Of a DNA stretch of 64,000 nt, positions 11,362 to 22,199 are shown in pieces. The notes under the pieces are model-generated. The model searched no databases, was not told the origin of the DNA, and saw nothing but the letters and a program-made list of their open reading frames with translations. The number at the start of each line of letters is the position of its first letter. Positions within the stretch are counted from its first letter, which is position 1. The position numbers and the translations under genes are program-made. The stretch comes from Erodium maritimum (Eukaryota; Streptophyta; Magnoliopsida; Geraniales; Geraniaceae). Location: positions 41,798,638 through 41,862,637 of the forward strand of contig OY997589.1 of the NCBI GenBank assembly GCA_963921825.1, written 5' to 3'.

Positions 11362-12030
11362 TCAAGGTGCACGAATGGAGAAGGATATGGTACACAAGTG
11401 GAGACCATTTATATTAGTTATCACTTGTTTTTGAAGATTAAGAGTATGATTTCTTTCAATCACATAATGTAGACTCGTCTGAAGAGATAATATTTGAGAA
11501 TAGGATTTAGAATCGATCCACAATTGCCCCTTAATGAACGTCTCGAAGAATGAAAAACTGAGTAAACGAAGATCCATTGATAACAATCGATGAGTAGGCC
11601 CCAAGACAAGCAAAACTCCACATAAACCAATGAGAACCGAATCCCATAGAACTCATCACTCGTTTAAGATTTAACCAATCAACCTTTTCAAACGATTTCT
11701 CGAAATCAAGCTTGACCAATGTTGAACGCCTCTTCTTACATAGAGTGTCATCCAATACCTCGGTAGACACCATCACACTATCAACCATTGGCGATCCTTA
11801 AGACAAGACGACTAAGTATCGCTGATAAAACTACCAATGACAGAGCGAAAGCGAAGAAAAAGAGTTTTGGCCATAATCTTATACATGGTAGTGGTAAGGA
11901 TAATAGACCAAAACTCATAAAATTCTTAGGGAAATCAACCTTAGGAATGAGCACAATAAAACTCAAATTCTGGCATTTCTGAACATAACATTGGTGAAAA
12001 GAACAATCGACAAAGCTCATAAAGTCATCA
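11362..12030 (-). pseudogene. LINE ORF2 reverse transcriptase fragment
   Basis: The minus strand gives LSFIVLIPKVDFPKNF (cf. ALIPKVxNPxxxxxFRPIS), then in another frame STEVLDD, KLDFEKSFEKVDWLNL (cf. KxDFEKAYDxVDWxFL) and SSIVINGSSFTQFF (cf. SVLVNGSPTxxF). This is the palm region of a LINE reverse transcriptase. The catalytic FADD box was not found before the trace ends near 11362. Frameshifts at about 11785 and 11600 mark it as a relic. It lies downstream of the endonuclease fragment, as expected. Confidence 0.7.
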
Positions 12031-12788
12031 TGAGTAATATGTAAAACAATACTTAAAGAGGAGATTCAACCTGTCCGGATCTGAGACTTTATATTTATCA
12101 CACGAAGAGATAGAGAGTCTCCTCCTTAGAGAAGGGTACTCCAAATGATTCACAATCACATGTATAGGGGAATGGGTCGAGAAGGGGAGATGGAGAAGCC
12201 TGAATATCTCCTATCAGAATGAAACCTAGATGCAAAATGGGAAGTAGTAGATGCTTTCATAGCATTGAGATCCTAGTGCTTAAATCTATCCAATACAGTT
12301 GTGGAGATGCGATTCTTGATCGTTCAACCTTTCGTTACCTTATGAGTTATGCTTATAACTTGTGTTACGATCTTCATCCAAGGATTACTAGAGCGAGACT
12401 TTTGCCTCTACAAGACCGCGCGTTGACTAGCTTAAATGTGATGCTGACTGTTAGAAGTGTTCTACCACGAAACTCCTCATCAATAAGGGCCTGAGAATCG
12501 GCCAGCGTAATAAATGTTGTCGCTTTGTACTCAATGTTGACGATATTTATGTCTTAATTACCAAAAACCGTGATGTTCCAACTATGAAGATCATGCCAGA
12601 GATGCTCCTACAGTCTACCCAGGAAATAATGAAGCAAAACGTGCAAGAACCTCCATCCGTCTCAAATGAAGTCAACAAGATAGAAGAACATATGTGTTAG
12701 GCCATATGAAAGAATTCGAAAATAAGTCAAGTATCTCTATAGACATGAGGAACCGATTGATGCTACTACAACGAAATAGAGGTCCGTA
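12031..12788 (-). pseudogene. degraded linker between LINE endonuclease and RT
   Basis: No long frame survives. The minus strand near 12145-12055 reads KYKVSDPDRLNLLF, resembling the SPGPDGFNxxF box that precedes LINE reverse transcriptase. The small plus-strand frame at 12219-12494 has no recognisable similarity and is treated as chance. Confidence 0.4.
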
Positions 12789-13180
12789 TTAGGAGTACTT
12801 CCTATTCAAAAGAAGGAGATCGACCAACCCAAAGGCTGAAATAAAATACTTGAAATCACCATTATCTGCATTAACTCTACTACCTGGTGATACCTCATCC
12901 AAGGCCTCAACCATGATGAAATCACCAGCTATAACCAAAAATGTCCGGAAAAAGGAATAGATCAAGAGAGGAAAGACCAAAGCTCTTTCCGAGCTACTAA
13001 TGTAGAGAGAAAAAAACATTAATGATCGTATCCGGCTTCCCAGATGTGAGATACTCACCTAACCAGAAAAAAATATCCATTGCGAGGAACACAGTAGGAC
13101 ATTCAATACCAAAATGTTCCAAGTAGATAACACACTGCCCATGGTTCCAATTGACAGGCAAAAGGCGAAGTCGTGGTCCA
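12789..13180 (-). pseudogene. LINE ORF2 endonuclease domain fragment
   Basis: The minus strand encodes GTMGSVLSTWN (like the GxxGGLLxxWN of plant LINE endonucleases), then, after a frameshift, VIAGDFIMVEALDE (matching the GGDFN motif, here with Asn to Ile) and FGLVDLLLLNRKYS (matching GLxDLPLxGRKFTW). These are ordered motifs of the exonuclease-endonuclease-phosphatase domain that nicks target DNA for LINE insertion. Two frames are used and a conserved Asn is lost, so it is dead. The Athila 3' LTR begins at 13181. Confidence 0.7.
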
Positions 13181-13999
13181 TGACGCCCTGCAGTTTTAAC
13201 ACAGAAAAGGACGCGGCAAGCGTACCGGTCGTCAAGTAATATTTCGGGATATTTAGTTCCGAGTTATCGAACCCAAAGGAGCACGAGTCAAGCATGTTCT
13301 ATCTCAAAGTCGTAGTCAAGCTATTTTGATAATATGATGGTTTTTTTGTTTTAAAATATGTAAAATTAAACAGTAGGAAAATTGACAGTGAACAAGTACT
13401 CGCAAAGCTTGAAAGAGTTTTAATTTAGAGAAAACGCAATCTAATGTTTTGAGTTCATATAGACCATTTCCAATGCATTTAAATGACGATGAATATGGTG
13501 AAATTGACTGATTTTAGGGGAAACGAATCATCTCTTAAACTAGTCCTAACTCCTCACGTTGTTTTGGACCCTAATGGAATCTAACCACCCAGTTCTCACG
13601 AATCAAGATGTAGGAAGACCCAAAGCACTACGTTCTTTGATAATTTCTAACTTTCGGTACGAATCATATGGTTGTTGCAATCGTGTTAACCTAGCTATCA
13701 CTAGTCCAGATTTAAACTCAATTTGTATAAGATTTTTGACCTAATTGAAACCCACCTCTCACGAGTGTCAGATTGCAATTCCCACCTTCTATCAAGCCTA
13801 CCCGGGAGATAAAGCATTAAACTTAAATTGAATACAAACCCTAAATCAAATCATTCAACACAATACCCATTCATACATTCAATACATTAAAAACTAAATC
13901 TATACTCCCCCATAACCTTAGATTATGGGGTTTTAGTTACTCATGAACAAGGAAGAAGAAGATGCCATTGATGAACACAAACAAAGCTTCATAACGAAA
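13181..13999 (-). repeat. Athila 3' LTR, distal part
   Basis: Homologous to 39088-39990 of the other LTR and continued at 22380-22909. In between lies Copia-1 with its (C/T)GAAA target duplication. Without the insertion this LTR is about 1.35 kb. It begins TGACGCCC on the plus strand, so the sense strand ends in CA. Several substitutions against the other LTR are visible, so the insertion is old. Confidence 0.9.
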
Positions 14000-14159
14000 T
14001 GTAGAAATAAGAAGTTGTTCTTATTCACTTGATCTGAATATACATAGAGACTAGATATATATACACAATTACATGACTTCTCAAGTACCCCATTAATGGG
14101 TGACTCTTAGACTTCTAGGACAACTAATAGGTGGCCCTTTGTTTCCCACATTCATTACA
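14000..14159 (-). repeat. Copia-1 3' LTR
   Basis: TG...CA-bounded 160-bp repeat (plus strand TGTAGAAATAAG ... TTACA) matching 22200-22374 with several substitutions. Confidence 0.92.
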
Positions 14160-14170
14160 CTCCCCCTCAG
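14160..14170 (-). promoter_or_regulatory. Copia-1 polypurine tract
   Basis: The sense (minus) strand reads CTGAGGGGGAG directly against the 3' LTR, the position of the plus-strand DNA primer. Confidence 0.75.
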
Positions 14171-14466
14171 GCTGATGCATAGATGTTAATCATGCCCAGC
14201 TTGTTACAAAGATAATCAACCTGAGTACCCGAAAGTGCTTTGGTGAACATATCTCCTAATTGTTCTCCGGTTTTGACATATGCAGTAGTAATCAAATTCT
14301 GATGAAGCTTTTCACGAACGAAATGACAATCAATCTCAATATGCTTGGTTTGTTCATGAAATGCGGGATTTGAGGCAATATGAATAGCAGTTTGATTATC
14401 ACACCATAATGTTGCTGGCATGGAGACTTTTAGATCGAGTTCTGATAGTAGTTGATAGATCCACAT
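14167..14466 (-). pseudogene. Copia-1 RNase H, C-terminal part
   Basis: The minus strand encodes WCDNQTAIHIASNPAFHEQTKHIEIDCHF-type text (CDNxxA, then HxRTKHIExDxHFVRE), the C-terminal half of a Copia RNase H. It ends NKLGMINIYAS before the polypurine tract. The N-terminal half lies at 17852-18178; the solo LTR 14471-17817 splits them within the AESEYRAM region. RNase H removes RNA from the RNA:DNA hybrid during cDNA synthesis. Confidence 0.85.
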
Positions 14467-15069
14467 AATCTGTCACACCCCAATTTCAGCGAATCGAACT
14501 CGGGACGCGAACTTTTAAAACATGAATACTTAAAAACCTGTTTTGAATAAAAGCTTTGACATTTCCATTTATTTACCAAAATAATAGTAGTATTTACAAT
14601 ACAAAAACGTCCCAACAAGTGGACAAGGTACACATCCGTCACTAGACTCAACAAAAGTAAAGACCAGACTCCGCTCCAAGCGCCATGAACTTCAAGAGCT
14701 CACCTAGTCCGTCCCACGAACAGTACCTGTAGGAAAAGCAGCTAGGGGTGAGCGTTCGCTCACCACCACGGATAACAAACTGACTACGGCATAATTAGCA
14801 GACAAAGCCAGTAACACTAAAACCAAACCCAACACTGGGACTATAGTCCCCAACTCAAGTACCCAACTGACCCACAACCCGTTACCTTCCTCAACAGACT
14901 CAACACTCGATAACACAATGTAGACCCGACACAACTATCGACGACCTCCTCCAAGGACACGACAGAAAGACTACACAACGCCAAACAAGATCACAAAGGA
15001 TCGCACACCAAACAAGATCACAAAGGATCGCATACCAGCTGCTCAGTAACCTCTCCCACTCACACGAAC

Positions 15070-15300
15070 ACGGATCATGCTAGCCAAAGAATGCTTACAA
15101 CCTGTGATACTCAAACTCGGACCAGGCCAGCCAAAGAATGCTTGCAACCTGTGTTACTCAAACTCGGACCAGGCCAGCCAAAGAATGCTTGCAACCTGTG
15201 TTACTCAAACTCGTGTCAGGCCAGCCAAAGAATGCTTGCAACCCGTTGATACTCAAACTTGGTCAGGCCAGCCAAAGAATGCTTGCAACCTACCGGGATC
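15070..15300. repeat. LTR minisatellite, about 44-bp unit
   Basis: About five tandem copies of a unit containing GGCCAGCCAAAGAATGCTTG, at the position where the other LTR copies carry different repeats. Confidence 0.88.
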
Positions 15301-15599
15301 CGCAATCACAATCACACGCAAATTCATCAACTAGTAACAACACAAGTTCAACACTCACAGGCACTCATGGCCACCAAGACACCAACAGTAAAACTCGAAC
15401 TCAACAGCCCCACAGGCACTCACGGCCTCCCAAGACACACCGACAGTAAGACACGGACTCAACAACCCCACAGGCACTCACGACCTCCCAAGACACCAAC
15501 CATAAGACACGCTTGCAACTTACCGGGACTCTAACTCGTAAGCCAGCTAAAGGAAGCTTGCAACCCCCCCTCCGAGACTCTAACTCGGTCAGGCCAGCC

Positions 15600-15915
15600 A
15601 AAGACACCATCCTTAGTACACGGGCCCTCAAGGCCACCCAAAACACCAATTTAAATACACGGGCTCTCATGGCCACCCAAACTCAATCAATAAATAATAC
15701 GGGCTCTCAAGGCCACCCAAACCTCGATAATAAAAATACGGGCTCTCAAGACCACCCAAACTCAATCAATAAATAATACGGGCTCTCAAGGCCACCCAAA
15801 ACTCGATAATAAAATACGGGCTCTCAAGACCACCCAAACTCAATCAATAAATAATACGGGCTCTCAAGGCCACCCAGAACTCGATAATAAAATACGGGCT
15901 CTAAAGGCCACTCAA
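15600..15915. repeat. LTR minisatellite, GGGCTCTCAAGGCCACCC unit
   Basis: About eight copies of a unit of roughly 37 bp containing ACGGGCTCTCAAGGCCACCC. The same family recurs at 53860-54090, 60170-60400 and, inverted, 27180-27600. Confidence 0.9.
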
Positions 15916-17605
15916 GACACCAAATAAGCAATCAACCTCCGGCTTAACCAAGCCTCCAACAGTCCTAACATCAACAGTTTCACAATCAACCTCCGGGCAT
16001 GGTCATATGCCTCCAGTACTCCTAATATAGATAAGTTCACAAACAACCTCCGGGCATGGTCATATGCCTCCAGTAAAACAATTAACGCTAAGTTCTCTGT
16101 TCCTACGACACTACTAAGTGTCACAAGCCTTTCCAATAATTACTAAGTCCCCGTAACATGCTTTTCTAATAAACGCTACAAACTCGTATCATGCTTTTCT
16201 AATATTTAAATAAACCTATTCAACCCACGACACCCCAGTGTCACATGCAATTCTACTGTTAACTTTCCCCAGTAAGGGCCGAGATCCGGCTACTTTTCCC
16301 TACCTCGTATATAATCCCAAAAGCGCTCCAACAACACCCGAAGTACACCCAGTCACTCGCCGAGCTTCCCTTTGCCTCGGTCCGTAGCACGATCTAAAAG
16401 AACACAAATTCAAAGTACTTTTAAACTAGTACGAATAAACCGAAAATTAACATACTTAACGCCCAAACGTAACCCCGACAATGCCGATCACTCCCAAACT
16501 TCACAATTACTCGATATTTTCGATAAAGGACCCGTAAAGGCCAGATTCGCCCGACATGGCGAATCTGCCCGGGTTTTGGTTAATTGCCTTCCGGGGCTCC
16601 AAAAGTTCCCGTTTTCGTTTCTACGGTCTTAGAATATTTCAAGGAACCCAACGCACTTGACGGAATTGAATTCCGACTTCTAAGTCAATTAATTAACGTT
16701 TAAAGTTTCCAAAACCCGTTAATTACAACTTCTCCAATTTAATTCCAAATTTCGATTCGATTAAGGATAAATGGTCCGGGGAACGTTTTAAACCACCCGA
16801 ACGATAAAAACCGAGCACCCGAGCATGTGGGCCCCACCCACACTACTTGGCCGAGACCCTAGGGTTTAAGGGGAGGCTTGGCCACCATGTGGTGGCTGCT
16901 GCCAGCTCCGGCCAGCCACCTCATGGCCGGCCGGCCACCACCCACGGTGGCCGGAGCTCCTCCCGAGCCTCCGGTCATCGGAAAACGTGAAATTAAACCC
17001 CCAAACACCTCTAAAACGTCTCCAACACCTCCCCACACTCTACACAACCCTAAGCCTTAGTTTATACTCAAACCCTAGCTTCCAAGAAAATAACCAAAAC
17101 GAGAATCGATTCGGGTATTACCGTAGAGGAGAACGAGGGGAACGGGATTGCTCTTTGCTTTGACTCGATCCAAGGGCTCGATCACAAACCCTAGCTCAAC
17201 CTCCCTTATTCTCTCTTCTTCTCCTTCTCCTTCTCTCTCTAAAACCTCTCTTCTTCTTTCTAATTTAAAACAACTAACACAAAAACCCAATTAAAACTCT
17301 TTTTTTTTCTTTTAAAACCCAAGTCTCGGCCAGCCCTTCTCCTCCATTCATTTTCCCCCCAAAACTAACACCACCACATTTAGGACATGTGTCAAGGTGG
17401 GTCCCACACCTTTTGGAAAATATCTAGTTAATATTTTCCAATCAGATTCGCGAAAATCGGACGTTTCGGGCCCCGAACGGGCACTTTTTCCCAAAAATTA
17501 TGAAACTTGGCGGGCCACAAGGAAACGGCTCAACTAAGACCGCTGCGATGACGGTTAAGCTTTTCGGATCCAAAACGGTCCTCGAATGGACCAAAACGTC
17601 GCTCG

Positions 17606-17631
17606 GTTGACTTTTCCAGCAAAAAGTCAAC
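17606..17631 (-). promoter_or_regulatory. inverted W-box hairpin in solo LTR A
   Basis: GGTTGACTTTT and an AAAAAGTCAAC arm face each other across a 4-5 base loop. TTGACT is a WRKY-factor W box. The element lies about 190-210 bp inside the LTR 5' end and recurs in other copies. Confidence 0.5.
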
Positions 17632-17851
17632 ATTTCTCAAATTGATCAGAAAGTTGCCCTGAGGCCCCCGTAACTCACTTTGGTCAATAACGGGGTCAGC
17701 TTAAGTCCGGTATGACACTCGGGGTCATTTTAGGTTCATTAAGTGTCCGTCTTAAAATTTTTAAATTTTCCTGTTTTTCGCAGGTTTGACTGGCGTTGAC
17801 CGGGAGTGGTTATTACATAATCTCAGCAACCGAATGAGCCATGGCTCTATA

Positions 17852-18378
17852 CTATGATTCTGCACTAGAATGTGAGACAACATTTTGTTTCTTACTTTTC
17901 CAAGAGACTAAATTTCCTCCCACAAATACACAATATCCCGACGTGGATCGTTGATAAATTTTGGATCCTGCCCAATCTGCATCTATGAAACATTCTATAT
18001 GAGTATGATTGTGGTTCTTGTAGAGTAAACCACGTCCTGGTGCTCCTTTTAGATATGCCAAAATATGTTCAAGAGTAGTCCAATGTTCAACAGTAGGGGA
18101 CGACATAAACTGACTTACAATGCTTACTGAGTATGCAATATCAGGCCGGGTTACCGTAAGGTAGTTCAGTTTCCCCACAATTCTTCTGTATCTCTCTTCT
18201 CAAATAGTTCACCTTCTTTCACGAGTTGCATATTTTGAGGTAATGGGGCAGAACATGGCTTGACTCCTAGCTTCCCAGTTTCTGATAACAAATCCAGCAC
18301 GTATTTTCTCTGAGATAAGAATTTGCCCTTCTTGCTTCTTGATACTTCTACTCCCAGAAAGTACTTCAAGACTCCCAA
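17852..18378 (-). pseudogene. Copia-1 RT C-terminus and RNase H N-terminus
   Basis: Two overlapping minus-strand frames give GVLKYFLGVEVSRSKKG, then YLTVTRPDIAYSVSIVSQFM and FIDADWAGSKIYQRSTSGYCVF and LVSWKSKKQNVVSHSSAES. These are the standard connection and RNase H segments of Copia Pol (RPDIxYAV, DADWAG, RSTSGY, WxSKKQxxVxxSSAE). A frameshift at about 18170 separates the frames. The end at 17852 meets the solo LTR target site; the protein continues at 14466. Confidence 0.85.
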
Positions 18379-18392
18379 GTCTTGGTATTAAA

Positions 18393-18953
18393 CTAGCTGT
18401 GGAGAAAAGACTTCAGGGAAGAGATGCCCAAGTTATCGCTGCCAGTGATAACAATTTCATCCACATATACGACTAAAAGAATAACACCTGCTGGAGATTT
18501 TCTGTAAAACACATAATGATCGGACTTGCTCTTGTGCATTCCAAACTTTTCAACTGCTTGGCTAAACTTTCCAAACCAAGCTCGAGGACTCTGTTTGAGA
18601 CCATATAATGATTTCCGAAGGTGACACACCAGTCCACACTCCCCCTGAGCGACAAAACCAGGAGGTTGCTCCATATAGACTTCCTCATTCAAGTCCCCGT
18701 GCAAGAAAGCATTTTTGATATCCAGTTGGTATAAAGGCCAACCATAAGTGGCTGCCAAAGAGATAAAAAATCGCACAGAGGTCAGCTTAGCCACATGGTA
18801 GAAAGTATCAGAGTAATCCACTCCATAAGTTTGAGCAAAGCTTTTGGCCACGAATCGAGCCTTAACGCGGGCTACAGAGCCATCAGATTTCAATTTAACA
18901 ACAAACGCCCACTTACAACCAATAGCCTTCTTCCCGGGAGGAAACGGGATCAA
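18393..18953 (-). pseudogene. Copia-1 reverse transcriptase (RVT_2)
   Basis: The minus strand encodes AIGCKWAFVVKLKSDGSV, FISLAATYGWPLYQLDIKNA, FLHGDLNEEVYMEQPPGF, SLYGLKQSPRAWF and VVYVDEIVITG. This is the Copia-type RT fingers and palm. The catalytic YVDD motif reads YVDE, losing the second aspartate. Together with a stop just upstream (about 18957) and a frameshift downstream, this makes an inactive enzyme. RT copies element RNA into DNA in the cytoplasmic particle. Confidence 0.9.
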
Positions 18954-18956
18954 CTG

Positions 18957-19376
18957 CTAAGTACCATTCGCATCCAGTGCACTCATTTCTTCTATCATCG
19001 CTGAACACCAGCCAGGATGGGATAGAGCCTCATTAACAGTTTTAGGGATCGAGACTGAATCAATAGAGGCTATGAAGGAACATGATGAAGGAGACAATTG
19101 ATCATATGACACAAAGGAAGAGATAGGATACGTACATTGTCGTTTACCTTTACGGAGGGCGATGGGGAGGTCATCAGGATCTGGTGGAGAAGAGGAATTT
19201 GGCTCCGGACATGCAGCGGGAGGTGCTTGACGACAGGAATAAATGTAACAGATAAGCAGTGGTGGTGGTGGTGGTGGCGGGTCCGGAATAACAGATGGTG
19301 TCGGCGTGGTGATGGGCAATAAAACAGGAGGTGCTGGTACAATCGGTTCTCGATGAGAGATGTGGTAGATTAACAA
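18957..19376 (-). pseudogene. Copia-1 integrase-RT linker
   Basis: 139 codons, Pro-rich at first (PPPPPPPLL, encoded by a GGT-type repeat near 19259-19276), then NEALSHPGWCSAMIEEMSALDANGT, the conserved box immediately before Copia RT (ALxxPxWxxAMxxExxALxxNxTW). It ends in a stop where a Trp codon is expected. Confidence 0.8.
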
Positions 19377-19391
19377 GTCATCGGTCTCCCC

Positions 19392-20714
19392 CTATCTTGG
19401 AGTGTGAGGAATTGCTGAATAAAAGAAAGGGCAATGTTCCATAAAAGTGACATCAATGGAGACAAGGTATCGATGAAGATCAGGACAATAACAACGATAA
19501 CCCTTCTGTACCCGAGAATACCCCAAGAAAAAACATTTAACAGACTTAGGATCCAGTTTCGTACGAGTAGGACGAACATCACGAACAAAAAACGTACTCC
19601 CAAAGATACGAGAAGTAATAGGAAAAAGAGGTTTGGTGGGAAATAAGACTTGATATGGGATGTCTCCTTGAAGGACAGATGAAGGCATACGATTGATGAG
19701 AAAACATGCAGTTGAGACAGCGTCAGCCCAAAAACATTTTGGTACATGAGTCTGAAATAAAAGTGCTCTTGCAGTTTCAAGAAGATGTCTATTCTTTCTT
19801 TCAGCAACTCCATTTTGAGACGGGGTATCTACACAAGATGATTCATGAAGGATACCATTTTGGGCCATGTAAGTAGTGAATGGCTCAGAAAAGTATTCTT
19901 TGGAATTATCACTTCTCAAAATACGAACATTAGAACCAAATTGAGTTTGTATTTCAGCACAAAAGGCAATAAAATGGGAAAACAACTCAGAACGATTTTT
20001 CATGAAGTAAAGCCATGTAGTTCGAGGAAAATCATCCACAAAAGAAACAAAATACCGAACCCCAGTTTTAGACACTACAGGGGACGGACTCCAAACATCA
20101 GAATGGACTAATTCAAAAGGAGAGCTGACTCTTTTCTTCACTCGAGGAGTAGATTGTACCTTCTCAAACTGGGGATAAAGCTTCTTCAAGGTTGGAAGAG
20201 ACGGATGGCCAGAGCGACAATGGGCTTCAAGTAAGGTTAAGGTGGCTGAACAAGCGACTGATGGTGCGGGTTTCTCGGTATTCATGATGTAAAGCCCCCC
20301 TGACTCATGTCCTTTACCAGTAATCCGCTTCGTCAAAAGATCCTGAAACAGACAATGATCAGGATAAAATGAGACACAACAATTTAGGGCACGTGTAACT
20401 TTACTAATGGACATCAAATTGAAAGAGAATCCAGGTAAGCTTAAGACTGAAGGTAAAGAAATGGATGGTGTAAGGTGGACCGTCACATACCCGAGAACAG
20501 GGCACTGAGAACCATCAGCTAAGCTTACAGAAGAACATGAAGTACGAGGCTCAAAAGTGTCAAGTAATTTAGGGTTACCTGTCACGTGATCTGTGGCACC
20601 AGAATCAAGGACCCATTGAGAGGGGGATTGGGACGAAACGAGGCACTTAGGTAGATTACCTGACTCAGCGGAAGAGGTGACAGAGTGAGATGAGTGCGTG
20701 GATGTATCCTGATA
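19392..20714 (-). pseudogene. Copia-1 protease and integrase
   Basis: In one minus-strand frame: WVLDSGATDHVTGN (aspartic protease, about 20625-20580), then AHCRSGHPSLPTLKKLYP (GAG-pre-integrase HxGH box), HSDVWSP, LRSDNSKEYF and NGVAERKNRHLLETARAL. These supply all three integrase acidic residues (D, D, E). WADAVSTACFLINRMPSSVL and the C-terminal KCFFLGYSRVQKGYRCY box follow. About 400 codons are open from 20585. This is the best preserved part of Copia-1. It is in the same frame as gag, separated from it only by a TAG at 20715. Confidence 0.9.
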
Positions 20715-21634
20715 CTAGCGAAGGCGGTCATACTCGTCTGCAGATATAATGATGGTCTGATTGGACGAAGTAGCAGCAACATTGGCAGATGATCGTGGGA
20801 TCAATTTTGGGCACAATCTCTTGGTATGTCCTGGTTCATTACAATAGAAGCAGATAACTCCCCCTGTCTCATGATTTCGACTACTCCAACAACTAGGATT
20901 ACTTGCTCGTCTACTTCCCATGTGAGTGCCTCTCCCATAAGGGAGAGAGTTGAGAGGACCGCGTGAATGACCAATAAGAGCATTGTGAGCCTCGGGGGTA
21001 GATGACACTTCACCTTTCTGGGTATCTGTGCGAAGAACTCTGCTAAACACCTCGACCAACGAGGTTAGCTCTGTGCTAGAAAGGATATGAGATTTGACCG
21101 ACTCAAACTAAGAGCCAAGTCCTGCAAGAAAGATCATTATCACCATTTGTTCTCGCTGTGTCTGTTGAACCTTAACATCTGTGCTGAAAGGCATTACTGC
21201 ATTTAGTTTCTCATAAGTCTTCTTGAAGTTCATGAAATAGGTTTGTAGGCATTGTCCTCCTTGCTCAGCACGATAAAATCCCTGACCAACATCATAAATA
21301 CGAGCAACATTCCCTTTCCCAGAATAAACAAAGTCTAAATATTCCATCAACTCTTTAACATACTCACAGTGGTTAACCAAACTAACAACCTCCGGATCAA
21401 TAGAGTTCCTGATTTGAAGGAACAAGCGTGCATCATCACGCACCCATTCTTTCTTAGCTTCGTCATCAACAGGGGGTCATTAGAAAGGTGATCATCCTTT
21501 GAAATACTCCGTAAATAAATACGAACACTCTTTGACCAACCCGGATAATTGGGTCCAGTCAATTTATGATCGGTTATTCGGGACATTATGGGAATACTTT
21601 CAATCAAAATAGTATTTTTAGTCTCTTTGGCCAT
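20715..21634 (-). pseudogene. Copia-1 gag with CCHC knuckle
   Basis: It starts MAKETKNTILIES at 21634 and includes LTGPNYPGWSKSVRIYL (the Copia gag NYxxWxxxxxxxL box). After a frameshift at about 21440 it continues QIRNSIDPEVV, LQTYFMNFKKTYEKLN and the zinc knuckle CFYCNEPGHTKRLC (CX2CX4HX4C). A TAG at about 21108 (probably from GAG) and another at 20715 break the frame. Gag packages the element RNA. The knuckle itself is intact. Confidence 0.85.
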
Positions 21635-21754
21635 TCAAATAAGTAAAGAGTAGATACGAATAACAATAGATGGAAAATACCCGAACCAGGCTGGCTGAAG
21701 CAAGGAAACAGAACCACTGTCACTCACTAGGTGCGTGGTGGCGGCGGATGGAGG

Positions 21755-21836
21755 CGCGTGACTTCACGCGTGGCGACGGACGACGGCGCGTGACTTCACG
21801 CGCGACGGCGGACGGAGGCGCGTGGGGCCCACGCGC
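21755..21836 (-). promoter_or_regulatory. three GC-rich stem-loops in Copia-1 leader
   Basis: Perfect inverted repeats at 21755-21770 and 21787-21802 (CGCGTGA, 2-base loop, TCACGCG) and at 21818-21836 (GCGCGTGGG, 1-base loop, CCCACGCGC). They start 32 and 31 bp apart, between the primer site and the gag start, where retroelements carry packaging or dimerisation signals. Confidence 0.55.
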
Positions 21837-22170
21837 AGTTGTGGGCGGCGGCGAAAAAATCCAGAAACTCGCCGGAGGCCGGTTTTTCCCTTCTGAAGCC
21901 TCACTCACCGGAGGTGAGATTAAATTATGACTGGAAGCTTGTCAAACGATCCAAAATAAATTCAAAAACCCCTTAGTTTCTCCAGGCAAGTGAGATTCCG
22001 GTGGTGGTCGGATGGGTCTCAAATTTCAGATATAGGCAACCCAGAAGATCCTCGATCTTATGGGATAGGAGGTCAGAAAATAATATGAATGGACTAACAC
22101 ACCTGCACACCTGGGCAGTAAACGTGCACACCGGGGCTCCAATGGAGTCTCACCTAAACTCACTAATCCC

Positions 22171-22194
22171 TCAGAGCTATAACCATAGCTCTGA
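22171..22194 (-). promoter_or_regulatory. perfect hairpin overlapping Copia-1 primer site
   Basis: Ten-base arms TCAGAGCTAT and ATAGCTCTGA flank a 4-base loop. The right arm overlaps seven bases of the tRNA-Met primer site (22188-22199). Confidence 0.6.
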
Positions 22195-22199
22195 TACCA
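22188..22199 (-). promoter_or_regulatory. Copia-1 primer binding site (tRNA-iMet)
   Basis: The sense strand reads TGGTATCAGAGC immediately after the 5' LTR, the standard plant Copia primer site. Confidence 0.95.

Larger units (their letters stand above)
11362..13180 (-). mobile_element. LINE-1 relic, 3' part (split by Athila)
   Basis: Minus-strand LINE ORF2 with endonuclease (13180-12789), linker (about 12780-12060) and reverse transcriptase (about 12030-11362) in the expected order, all frameshifted. The 5' continuation lies at 40541-40745, beyond the Athila element inserted within the endonuclease. The 3' limit is not visible. Confidence 0.75.
14471..17817 (-). mobile_element. chromovirus solo LTR (A), 3347 bp
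   Basis: The sequence begins TGTCACACCCCAATTTCAG and ends GTGGTTATTACA on the plus strand. Exact 5-bp duplication TAATC (14466-14470, 17818-17822). No internal retroelement sequence is present, so it is a solo LTR. It matches the 3' LTR at 59195-61898 of the chromovirus whose integrase is at 61998-63079. The interior holds minisatellites (15070-15300, 15600-15910) and a GC-rich segment around 16860-17000 with many GGCCGG words. Open frames here are minisatellite reading frames, not genes. Confidence 0.93.

Noticed and set aside
15077-15776. Plus-strand frames of 85-103 codons in repeats
   Set aside because: The frames read through LTR minisatellites in all three frames and give repetitive peptides. 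They are a consequence of unit lengths without stops.
15070-15915. CRISPR-like array of short repeats
   Set aside because: The units are contiguous or separated by near-identical text, not unique spacers, and they lie inside a plant LTR. They are minisatellites. The same holds for 32815-33175, 53510-53660, 59690-59925 and 60170-60400.
19137-19322. 61-codon plus-strand frame with a run of Trp
   Set aside because: It is the complement of the Pro-rich linker of Copia-1 pol; the Trp run comes from a GGT-type triplet repeat.
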